Below are positions 16,934 through 24,062 of a stretch of 64,000 bases of DNA, piece by piece. The translations under genes and the position numbers were made by a program. The notes beneath the pieces are model-generated. The model saw only the letters and a program-made list of their open reading frames with translations. It did no database searches and was not told the origin of the DNA. The DNA comes from [Eubacterium] infirmum (GTDB lineage: Bacteria > Bacillota > Clostridia > Peptostreptococcales > Anaerovoracaceae): assembly GCA_900450455.1 (NCBI GenBank), contig UGGN01000001.1, positions 1,178,001 through 1,242,000 on the forward strand, in the 5' to 3' direction. Every line of letters starts with the position of its first letter. The first letter of the stretch is position 1.

Positions 16934-17810
16934 CTATCTGATCCTTTCTTATTCCTATAGCCTCAGCCATCTCGATGGTGTTCTTTGCTCGAGCAACTAT
17001 AGGTGCATCTATCATCTTGCCACGAAGGGCGATAGCTCCTCGTCCTTGAGCAGCGGCAAGTTCTATGGCATCCATAACTTCATAGGCATATTTAATATCG
17101 GCTATAGAAGGACTAAATACAGTATTTATTGCAGCGAGGTGCCTAGGGGAAATTGAAGCCTTTCCGGTGAAGCCCAGCGACTTAGCATATTCACAATCTG
17201 TGATGATTCCTTCGTCGTCGTTTACGTCAGTGAAAGGCGTATCGTAGACATCTACTCCTGCAGCTCTTGCTGCCATGACCATTCTTGATCTGGCATAGTC
17301 AATCTCGTGACCGTCCTTGGTTCTCTTGCAGCGCAGGTCTGCGGTTAAATCTTCTGCACCTAGGAATATAGCGCATACGCTTCTATCTGATGAAGCGATG
17401 TTATATGCGTTTTCTATTCCGAGAGCTGTCTCTATAAGTGGCATAATTTTAAAGTGATTTTTCTCAAGACCGAGTCTTTCTTCAAAGCCTCTTAGATAGC
17501 TGCTTAGAACAGCAACATCAACGGCTGAAGATGTCTTAGGCAGCATGATAATATCCGGGCCTGAAGGTAGAATTTGATTTAGGTCCTCCTTCCAAAAGCT
17601 TGTGTCCAGCGAGTTAATTCTTACGACTATTTCAATGCCTAAGAAGTTCATGTATTTTATAGCGTTGCGAACCAGAAGCCTTGCTGAATCCTTTTCTCCA
17701 GGTGCAACGGCATCCTCAAGGTCAAAGATAATCGCATCAGCCCCCATGCAATTGCTGTTTACTATCAAATTTGGGGTATTTCCCGGAACAAATAGCATAG
17801 ATCTACGCAT
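16926..17810 (-). CDS. citE: Citramalate/citrate lyase beta subunit
   Basis: 294 residues, an HpcH/HpaI-type TIM barrel that cleaves citramalyl-ACP (or citryl-ACP) to acetyl-ACP plus pyruvate (or oxaloacetate). RRSMLFVPGNTP at the start, DAIIFDLEDAVAPGEKDSAR, EIVVRINSLD, IMPLIETALGIENAY and FLGAEDLTADL are CitE signatures, including the acidic metal ligands. Start at ATG 17810, overlapping the end of citD by 8 bases with GGAGGG just upstream; the upstream in-frame extension lies inside citD. Confidence 0.95.
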   Translation of the reverse strand: MRRSMLFVPGNTPNLIVNSNCMGADAIIFDLEDAVAPGEKDSARLLVRNAIKYMNFLGIEIVVRINSLDTSFWKEDLNQILPSGPDIIMLPKTSSAVDVAVLSSYLRGFEERLGLEKNHFKIMPLIETALGIENAYNIASSDRSVCAIFLGAEDLTADLRCKRTKDGHEIDYARSRMVMAARAAGVDVYDTPFTDVNDDEGIITDCEYAKSLGFTGKASISPRHLAAINTVFSPSIADIKYAYEVMDAIELAAAQGRGAIALRGKMIDAPIVARAKNTIEMAEAIGIRKDQIDE

Positions 17811-18081
17811 CTCGTCCCTCCATTCCTCTGCGGAGCGCAGTCTCAACGCGCGCGCGAATTACACAGTCGAGTGCACCGCGGTCAACGACCTTTATTTTAA
17901 TATCGGAGATGTTCATTTCACTTATAACATCGAGCACGGCACTTCTAATAGCCTCGCCAAATTGCTCAATGACTGCTGATTCCAAATTAAGTTCAATACC
18001 TGAAACGCTGGGCTCAAGCTCTACATATACGTCGCTTGATTCCAAGGTTCCGGCACAGGCCTTTCGATTTATTATAGGCAT
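17803..18081 (-). CDS. citD: Citramalate/citrate lyase acyl carrier protein (gamma subunit)
   Basis: 92 residues. AGTLESSDVYVEL near the N-terminus contains the serine (residue 15, matching Ser14 of the Klebsiella protein) that carries the phosphoribosyl-dephospho-CoA group. DRGALDCVIRARVETAL is the conserved C-terminal part. The prosthetic group would be made by the CitG part and attached by the CitX part of the fusion at 20321-21691, and acetylated by CitC at 18241-19308. CGGAGGATA precedes the ATG. First gene of the citDEF-mesaconase-gntR operon. Confidence 0.95.
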   Translation of the reverse strand: MPIINRKACAGTLESSDVYVELEPSVSGIELNLESAVIEQFGEAIRSAVLDVISEMNISDIKIKVVDRGALDCVIRARVETALRRGMEGRDA

Positions 18082-18113
18082 TTTAATATCCTCCGGTAGA
18101 CATTGTTACATAA

Positions 18114-18149
18114 TTGTATTATATCAATTAACGATATTATATAATACAA
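18114..18149. promoter_or_regulatory. Large palindrome over the citD promoter (candidate operator)
   Basis: Perfect 11-base arms TTGTATTATAT (18114-18124) and ATATAATACAA (18139-18149) with a 14-base centre. The palindrome covers the citD -10 box and predicted start site, and lies between the divergent citD and citC promoters, as expected for a repressor or a shared divergent operator. Confidence 0.6.
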
Positions 18150-18164
18150 TGTATCATTTTTCAA
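18136..18164 (-). promoter_or_regulatory. sigma-A-type promoter of the citD operon
   Basis: On the minus strand, TTGAAA (18164-18159), a 17-base spacer and a perfect TATAAT (18141-18136), overlapped by the palindrome at 18114-18149. Confidence 0.75.
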
Positions 18165-18165
18165 T

Positions 18166-18193
18166 TTGCAAATATCGAATTTTAGGATATACT
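18166..18193 (+). promoter_or_regulatory. sigma-A-type promoter of the citC operon
   Basis: TTGCAA (18166-18171), a 16-base spacer and TATACT (18188-18193), back to back with the citD promoter; the two -35 boxes are one base apart. Confidence 0.65.
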
Positions 18194-18240
18194 AAAGTTT
18201 ATAATAAAGAACATAAATGGAAAATCGTTAGGAGCCAGTT

Positions 18241-19308
18241 ATGGATATAGAAATCTTAAAGGGTACAGAAGTAAGCCGAAGTAAACTGAATAAGGTGAGG
18301 AACTTTCTTACATCTGCAGACCTTGAGCTGGATGATGATATCGATACTACCGTCTGCGTTTGGGAAGATGGAGATTTGGTTGCGACCGGCTCAAGAGCCG
18401 GATACCTCCTAAAATGCATAGCTGTTAGTGAGAAGACTAGGGGCAGCGGTTATATGAGCTCGCTAATGGGGGCTCTCTGGCAGGATGCTTTCCAAAATGG
18501 AATAGAGGAGATACTCGTATATACAAAGCCTGAGAATACTGCGATTTTTGAGTCCTTATTCTTTCATAGGCTGGCATCAACAAATGATGTGGTTATTTTA
18601 GAGAGAGAAAAGGGTGCAGCAAAACGCTTTGTTCTTAATCAGGTAAAAAAGTCCTACGCGGAAAAAGGCAGAAGCTTTGATAAATATTCGGGCATTGACG
18701 CAATAGGAGCTGCAGTTATGAATTGCAATCCATTTACTCTAGGACACAGATACCTTGTAGAGGAAGCCTCAAAGCAGTGTGATAGTATGTACGTATTTGT
18801 CGTATCGGAGGAGGACGGTGAGTTTAGCTTTGATGAAAGATTTAATCTCGTGAAAAGGGGATGTGCTGATTTAGATAATGTCTATGTGATGAAAACCGGT
18901 CCGTACCTCGTATCAAGGGCGAGTTTTCCTCAGTACTTCATTAAAGATAAGTCACAGGTTTCACGCATAAAGTGTGAGCTTGACATTGAAATTTTCTGCG
19001 ATATATTTGCAAAGGAATTAGGTATATCAAAGCGTTTCTTCGGAAGCGAGCCACTGTCGGAAACGACAAGAGCTTATAACGAGGCGATGAAGAAATATTT
19101 GCCGCGAAAAGGTATAGAACCCGTAGAATTTGAAAGAATCGAAGCCTTAGGCGAGCCGATAAGTGCAACTAGGGTCAGGGAACTCTTTGATGAACTGAAA
19201 TACAATCAGACAGGTAGTGCTTGCGTGAGCGATAGGCTTAGGAGGCTTTTGCCGGAAACAAGCTTTGATTTTTTGATAAAAAAGGCGAAAAGTAAAATTG
19301 ATATATAG
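18241..19308 (+). CDS. citC: [Citramalate/citrate lyase] ligase (acetate:SH-ACP ligase)
   Basis: 355 residues. Activates the lyase by acetylating the thiol of the CitD prosthetic group with ATP and acetate. An N-terminal GNAT-like domain (about 1-140: CIAVSEKTRGSGYMSSLMG) precedes a nucleotidyltransferase domain with AAVMNCNPFTLGHRYLVEEA (the TxGH motif), VVSEEDGEFSFDERFNLVKRG and, near the end, EPISATRVRELFD. Length and order are normal for CitC. GGAG precedes the ATG. First gene of a divergent operon with the two following genes. Confidence 0.93.
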   Translation: MDIEILKGTEVSRSKLNKVRNFLTSADLELDDDIDTTVCVWEDGDLVATGSRAGYLLKCIAVSEKTRGSGYMSSLMGALWQDAFQNGIEEILVYTKPENTAIFESLFFHRLASTNDVVILEREKGAAKRFVLNQVKKSYAEKGRSFDKYSGIDAIGAAVMNCNPFTLGHRYLVEEASKQCDSMYVFVVSEEDGEFSFDERFNLVKRGCADLDNVYVMKTGPYLVSRASFPQYFIKDKSQVSRIKCELDIEIFCDIFAKELGISKRFFGSEPLSETTRAYNEAMKKYLPRKGIEPVEFERIEALGEPISATRVRELFDELKYNQTGSACVSDRLRRLLPETSFDFLIKKAKSKIDI

Positions 19309-19360
19309 ATAAAGTTTAGGAAAATCACATGAGATTATAGGATTATCAAAAGGAGATAAC

Positions 19361-20308
19361 ATGGAACACAACGATAAATTAAGGAGTCATCTGTTTACCA
19401 CATACTACGCACCTAGAGGCAGATCGAGAATCTACGGGCTTGGAATCCAGCTGGCACAACAGTATCTTTCGCCATTTGATAAGCTGATTGGAGTTATAGG
19501 TGAGGCCGGATCCGGAAAGAGTGCACTTATCAAAGGCATGTTCCCAGGTCTTGAACTGACAAATGATGATGATGGAGTAAACGTAAGACCGCTTCCTATT
19601 CTTCAGCAGGACTATGAGCAGGGCTTCTTCACACCTCACACATATCACCTTGATATTCGCTTCGAGATGGGATTTCACCAGCTTTCAGTTTTAGCCGGCG
19701 CAATCCTTCAGGCAATCAAAAGGGGAAAGCGCGTAATAGTGGAACACTTTGATATCGTATATCCTATGCTGAATATGAATGCGGATCTTTTAATCGGAGT
19801 GGGTGAGGAAATTGTTTTGACAAGACCTAGAATCTTTGGCCCATTCCCTGAGGAAATCTACAAGATGGTTTACACTTCACTTCCATATAGACTTATGGCA
19901 CATACGGCCGAGGATATCTGCGAGTACTTCATGCCTAAGGATGAAATTTCAAGATGTACTCATGATGACATAAGGCATGGCTTTATCCTGGCATTTCCCA
20001 ATTACCAACCAAGCTTCGATCTTGCAGAGCTCGAAAACAAGGTTAATGATGTCATAAAAAGAGAGATACCGGTTTCATACTACGATGATAACCATATCAA
20101 AATAGGAGATTTGATTCATCCTTGTACGGGTCCTCGTACCCATGTTTCAAACACAAAGATGATTAAGGAGTTCCACCTACTGCATCACTTTATCTACGAT
20201 GTGATTAACAAGCGCTACTTAATGGTTGGTTGTGTCGGAGAACATTCACTGGAAAAGCTAAAGTCACTTGACAGTGTGAACGAGCCTAAGGCTAACATGA
20301 TAAAATAG
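19361..20308 (+). CDS. P-loop protein with a degenerate AlaRS-editing-like C-terminal domain
   Basis: 315 residues. The N-terminal half is a nucleotide-binding domain with the P-loop GEAGSGKS (residues 47-54), preceded by the conserved-looking YYAPRGRSRIYGLG and QYLSPFDKLIGVI and followed by MFPGLELTNDD. The C-terminal half resembles the second additional (editing) domain of alanyl-tRNA synthetase and AlaX: HTAED (181-185) corresponds to HxxxH with the second His replaced by Asp, and C255...RTHVSNT (259-265) corresponds to CGGTHVSNT with altered spacing. I recall similar proteins annotated as alanine-tRNA synthetase second additional domain proteins, but no established function. AGGAGATA precedes the ATG. 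Lying between citC and citXG, it may serve lyase or mutase maturation. Confidence 0.75.
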   Translation: MEHNDKLRSHLFTTYYAPRGRSRIYGLGIQLAQQYLSPFDKLIGVIGEAGSGKSALIKGMFPGLELTNDDDGVNVRPLPILQQDYEQGFFTPHTYHLDIRFEMGFHQLSVLAGAILQAIKRGKRVIVEHFDIVYPMLNMNADLLIGVGEEIVLTRPRIFGPFPEEIYKMVYTSLPYRLMAHTAEDICEYFMPKDEISRCTHDDIRHGFILAFPNYQPSFDLAELENKVNDVIKREIPVSYYDDNHIKIGDLIHPCTGPRTHVSNTKMIKEFHLLHHFIYDVINKRYLMVGCVGEHSLEKLKSLDSVNEPKANMIK

Positions 20309-20320
20309 GTTTTCCGGGAT

Positions 20321-21691
20321 ATGTATGAACTGAGAAAGGTAAAACTTGCAGAGGTTCTCGCATCCAGGGATGAGAGAGCACTTCTCAAGTCGCAATTCAT
20401 AAATAAATATAGAATGCCGGTCGTGTCCATTTCGATGAATATAGCGGGTGAAATCAAGAGAAATCCTCTGATAGATTTGGCCTTTAATTACGGATATGAG
20501 ATGCTTGTAAAAGAGCTCGGTGAGCCGATAGAAAGCTTTGTAAAGCGTGACTTTACCGGGTGTTTTGCTGTGCTTACATTTGATCTAGAGGCAGAGTATA
20601 TTAAGACAATATGCATTGAGATTGAGGATTCCGTTCCGGTTGGCAGATTACTTGATTTAGATGTCACAGATGCATCAGGGACACTTATCAGAAGGCCTGA
20701 TGGAAAGAACAGAAATTGCCTAGTATGCGGAGGGCCGGTTTTTGAATGCAGCAGAGCAAGGGCTCACGGTCTTTATGAGATAGCAAATAAGACACAAGGG
20801 ATTCTTGCAGATTTTGCAGTTTCAGAAATATCAAATCTGGCAGTTGATGCCCTAAAGGAGGAACTTGAGCTAACGCCAAAGCCGGGTCTTGTGGATCAAA
20901 GAAACTGTGGTGCTCACAGCGATATGGACTTCAATATGATGCTGAGAAGCGCAGAGTCGCTCAAATGGTATTTTGCAGGTACTATTAGGATTGGTCTGAA
21001 TGGTGACTTAGAGAATCCGTCTGAACTCATTGGCTTGAAGAAATTGGGAATCTCTGCTGAGAAAAAAATGATGCTTGTGACAGGTCAAGTTAATACCCAC
21101 AGAGGTGCAATCTATGGAATGGGTATATTACTTGCTGCTTTCGGTGCTTGTCTAAAGGGCGGTGGAAGTCTGGCTTACAGATCCGGAAAAATTGCAGAGG
21201 GCTTATTTGAACTAAATATGGAAATGGACTCCTTTGTAAATAAGGGTAAGCTTGCAAGTAAATCCGAGACGAATAAAAGCTCAAATGGAGATTTAGCCAG
21301 AGAAATATATGGTGCTTGCGGCGCAGAGATTGAAGCCATAGATGGTTTTCCTACGGCCTTTGCCGGGGCAGAATACCTCGATACCTTGTTAAGAAACTGT
21401 GGTGAAGATATCTCGATAGCCAAGCTTAGATGCTTTGTATATATACTAGCAAAAGCTGATGACAGCAATCTAATACATAGAGGAGGGTGTCAAGGTCTTC
21501 AGTTTGCGAAACTCGAAGCTAGCAGACTTATGAATCTTGATGATGCACGACTTATAGAGGCCTTAGAGGCACTTGACGATAAATTTATCGAGAAGAATTT
21601 GAGTCCCGGAGGAACAGCTGATATATTTGCACAGAGTCTTTTTCTTTATAAAATAAAAAGATGTATAGACGGTAATTTCTCACAGGCCTAA
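20321..21691 (+). CDS. citXG: CitX-CitG fusion: lyase prosthetic-group transferase and synthase
   Basis: 456 residues. The N-terminal CitX part (about 1-165) transfers the phosphoribosyl-dephospho-CoA precursor to CitD; LLDLDVTDASG and CLVCGGPVFECSRARAHG are its markers. The C-terminal CitG part (about 170-456) makes the triphosphoribosyl-dephospho-CoA from ATP and dephospho-CoA; LTPKPGLVDQRNCGAHSDMD, VNTHRGAIYGMGILLAAFG, DSNLIHRGG and LSPGGTADIFAQSLFL are its markers. Fused CitXG forms are known. Only a weak ribosome site (CCGGGA) precedes the ATG, 12 bases after the upstream gene, so translation may be coupled. This completes the machinery to activate the citramalate lyase. Confidence 0.92.
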   Translation: MYELRKVKLAEVLASRDERALLKSQFINKYRMPVVSISMNIAGEIKRNPLIDLAFNYGYEMLVKELGEPIESFVKRDFTGCFAVLTFDLEAEYIKTICIEIEDSVPVGRLLDLDVTDASGTLIRRPDGKNRNCLVCGGPVFECSRARAHGLYEIANKTQGILADFAVSEISNLAVDALKEELELTPKPGLVDQRNCGAHSDMDFNMMLRSAESLKWYFAGTIRIGLNGDLENPSELIGLKKLGISAEKKMMLVTGQVNTHRGAIYGMGILLAAFGACLKGGGSLAYRSGKIAEGLFELNMEMDSFVNKGKLASKSETNKSSNGDLAREIYGACGAEIEAIDGFPTAFAGAEYLDTLLRNCGEDISIAKLRCFVYILAKADDSNLIHRGGCQGLQFAKLEASRLMNLDDARLIEALEALDDKFIEKNLSPGGTADIFAQSLFLYKIKRCIDGNFSQA

Positions 21692-21824
21692 TGAACTTTG
21701 AAACGGAATTTACAAATGCGTGTGCGTGCAAAGTTACTGATTTTATGGGAAAATGACAATGCTGCACCTTTAATATTTGTCTATTGATTTGTTGTGGCAA
21801 AAGAATTATAATTTGGGATATACG

Positions 21825-21870
21825 ATTAGTAAAACTCTGTTTAATTATTAAAATAATTAGCTTTACTAAT
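21825..21870. promoter_or_regulatory. Nested inverted repeats upstream of the LysR gene
   Basis: Outer arms ATTAGTAAA (21825-21833) and TTTACTAAT (21862-21870) enclose inner arms TAATTATT (21842-21849) and AATAATTA (21852-21859). The block lies 36-81 bases ahead of the ATG, typical of an autoregulatory LysR binding region. Confidence 0.45.
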
Positions 21871-21905
21871 TTAATTTAGAATTTAGAGCATATTTGGAGG
21901 ATTCA

Positions 21906-22805
21906 ATGAGTATTTCGCAATATCAGGCTTTCTTGAAGACAATAGAACTGGGAAATCTTACTCGTGCAGCTGAGGATTTGGGATATACTCAGTCAGGAAT
22001 AACACATCTACTCAATTCACTTGAGTCAGATTGCAACCTAAAGCTTCTGGTAAGAGAAAAGAGTGGTGCCTATGCTACAGCTGATGGTGAGGAACTTATG
22101 CCTTACTTTGAGGAAATATGTCAGTCATATGATAACTTATATCGCAAGCTGAACGATATACATAGATTAGAGTCAGGGCTTATCAGAATCTCGACATTTA
22201 CCAGTGTATCTGTTCAGTGGCTCCCCGGCATTATAGCCAAGTTTGAGAAAGCTCATCCACTAGTTCGCTTTGAGCTTCTTCACGGTTCGGATATCGAAAG
22301 TGAAGAGTGGGTTCGCAGTGGTAGAGTTGACTGTGCTTTCATGAGCCTTGGGGAGGATACGCCTTTTGTTACATATCCACTTCACAAGGATCCTATGGTA
22401 GCTGTAGTTCCTGCAGATCACCCACTTGCAGCCGAGGAAAAAATCGCGATTGATGATCTTATCAAGTACGATTACATAAAGTTAAACGATGGTTCCTTCA
22501 GTGACGTAAGTGAGATTGCTGAGGTATTTGATAAGCACAGGGTAAAGCCTAGTGTAAGGTTTGCTGAAATGAATGACTATGCTGTTGTAGCTATGGTAGA
22601 GAAAGGCCTTGGAGTGACGCTGCTTCCGCAGATGATAGTAGAGAAGACATCGAGAAATATTGCAATTAGACCTCTTGTTTCCGGCGAGCAGAGAACACTG
22701 GGAATTGCGGTAAAGAATCAAAACCACCTCACAGCTTCAACGAAGGAGTTTATCAAGTACACTCAGGAGTGGGTTGCCGAAAAGTATCCAAAAGAAGATA
22801 TATAG
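21906..22805 (+). CDS. LysR-family transcriptional regulator
   Basis: 299 residues. The N-terminal winged helix-turn-helix (ISQYQAFLKTIELGNLTRAA, then EDLGYTQSGITHLLNSLE) is typical of LysR proteins, followed by a periplasmic-binding-protein-like effector domain (RISTFTSVSVQWLPGIIAKF, VVPADHPLAAEEKIAIDDL, MVEKGLGVTLLPQMIVE). The ATG at 21906 has GGAGG 6 bases upstream. It follows the citC operon by 214 bases and is followed by its own terminator. The target is unknown; the methylaspartate genes next door are an obvious candidate. Confidence 0.92.
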   Translation: MSISQYQAFLKTIELGNLTRAAEDLGYTQSGITHLLNSLESDCNLKLLVREKSGAYATADGEELMPYFEEICQSYDNLYRKLNDIHRLESGLIRISTFTSVSVQWLPGIIAKFEKAHPLVRFELLHGSDIESEEWVRSGRVDCAFMSLGEDTPFVTYPLHKDPMVAVVPADHPLAAEEKIAIDDLIKYDYIKLNDGSFSDVSEIAEVFDKHRVKPSVRFAEMNDYAVVAMVEKGLGVTLLPQMIVEKTSRNIAIRPLVSGEQRTLGIAVKNQNHLTASTKEFIKYTQEWVAEKYPKEDI

Positions 22806-22827
22806 GCCTAGTTTAAATGTTTATTTC

Positions 22828-22859
22828 GAACCGATTTGTTTTTGCAAATCGGTTCTTTA
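22828..22859 (+). terminator. Intrinsic terminator of the LysR gene
   Basis: A perfect 11-bp stem (22828-22838 with 22845-22855), a 6-base loop and TTTAT. Confidence 0.75.
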
Positions 22860-22970
22860 TATTTGATTTAATATGTTAATGAATAGATAAGGGAAATCTT
22901 GCCTATCGTTGACTAAAACATACTTAAAAAGTATAATAAACGAAATGTTAATGGCTAATCGGAGAACAAA

Positions 22971-23990
22971 ATGGAACATATAAAGCGCCTTATAATACTT
23001 GGTGATAATATACTTGACACTGTAAATTCAGCCGTTCAATGTGAAAACTACAGAATGCTGAGTCATGATATAAGGGAACAAGCCAATTTTTTCTTTGGTA
23101 AGGAAACAACATATACAAACTATAGCAAAAGTTATAGCGAAAATGACAATGCAGAGACTACCTACTTCAACATGAAGAAGCCCGCTTCAAGACGTGTGAT
23201 AGTCGTCATTGCATTGATGATAACAATAACGGTAATTTCAACAATAGCTTCTGTTACAATAGGGCTCACGGGTTTCTTGCTTGATTTAATGATGCTTGTT
23301 GCTCTTTCAGCACTTTTGATTGTTGTTGCATTTTCCTGTATTTATTTCCTTATATTGGGAATGAGAAAGTTAAGACTGATAGAGTCGTTTGAGAAGTACA
23401 CAAAGATAATTGGACCGGAGGAGTACTACGGTATCAAAGAACTTTCAGAGTACGCCGGTGAAAGATATGAGCAAACTCTTGAAACCTTGCATAAGATGAT
23501 AGATGATGGCATGTTGCCTTATGCAAAATTCGACGATGATTTCAAAACCCTGATTTTGACAGATAGAATGTACAGCAGGTATTCCTATATCAAAATGTAT
23601 GGAAATAGCTTTGACGTAACAGTAGACGACAAAGAAGATAAGCATCAGGCCGAGATGGCTGAAGCGATAAGGTCTGATGGGGAGATATTTCTTAAGGATG
23701 TTGATATATGTAAAAATCTAGCCGGTGATGACTTTGATATAAAGACTGAGCACTTTAACCGGATTCTAGAAAAATTTTTCAATTATCTGGAGGAGGTGCC
23801 ATGCGGCGCAAAGCATCTGCGTGTTTTGATGAGTTCATATATCGAAGCCATGCGGAAGCTATTGTTTGCGTATACGAATATCAGCAAAGATGAAAGGTCT
23901 AATGCATGGAGCATAAAGCTTGAAATTTCAGAGGCTATTGATGAGATAAACGATGTTTTTGAAACAAATATAGACAAGGCGTATAAATAA
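22971..23990 (+). CDS. XpaC-like (5-bromo-4-chloroindolyl phosphate hydrolysis family) membrane protein
   Basis: 339 residues. Two membrane helices (about 75-97 and 104-130) follow a polar N-terminus. The cytoplasmic part has a small winged-helix-like segment (YYGIKELSEYAGERYEQTL, then HKMIDDGMLPYAKFDDD, LILTDRMYSRY) and a helical C-terminus (FNRILEKFFNYLEEVP, SSYIEAMRKLLFAYTNI). This order matches the XpaC family, whose phosphatase name is historical and whose true role is unclear. GGAGAACAAA precedes the ATG. The gene ends immediately before the promoter of the DUF134-NifX fusion. Confidence 0.68.
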   Translation: MEHIKRLIILGDNILDTVNSAVQCENYRMLSHDIREQANFFFGKETTYTNYSKSYSENDNAETTYFNMKKPASRRVIVVIALMITITVISTIASVTIGLTGFLLDLMMLVALSALLIVVAFSCIYFLILGMRKLRLIESFEKYTKIIGPEEYYGIKELSEYAGERYEQTLETLHKMIDDGMLPYAKFDDDFKTLILTDRMYSRYSYIKMYGNSFDVTVDDKEDKHQAEMAEAIRSDGEIFLKDVDICKNLAGDDFDIKTEHFNRILEKFFNYLEEVPCGAKHLRVLMSSYIEAMRKLLFAYTNISKDERSNAWSIKLEISEAIDEINDVFETNIDKAYK

Positions 23991-24000
23991 ATATTTTATA

Positions 24001-24043
24001 TTGACATATGTCGAAAATGAGTATATTATAGACATATGTCAAT
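24001..24043 (+). promoter_or_regulatory. Promoter flanked by a palindromic operator pair (DUF134-NifX fusion gene)
   Basis: TTGACA (24001-24006), a 17-base spacer and TATTAT (24024-24029) form a near-consensus promoter. The 10-base palindrome GACATATGTC occurs twice (24003-24012 and 24031-24040), 28 bases apart, once on the -35 box and once at the start of transcription. With flanks the two copies form a 14-base inverted repeat. The downstream helix-turn-helix protein is the obvious autoregulator. Confidence 0.7.
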
Positions 24044-24062
24044 AATATTTTAGGAGAAATTC

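Noticed and set aside
21687..21765. AACTTTG...CAAAGTT inverted repeat as terminator of the citC operon
   Set aside because: Seven-base arms are separated by about 30 bases and no T-run follows; operon end left without an assigned terminator.
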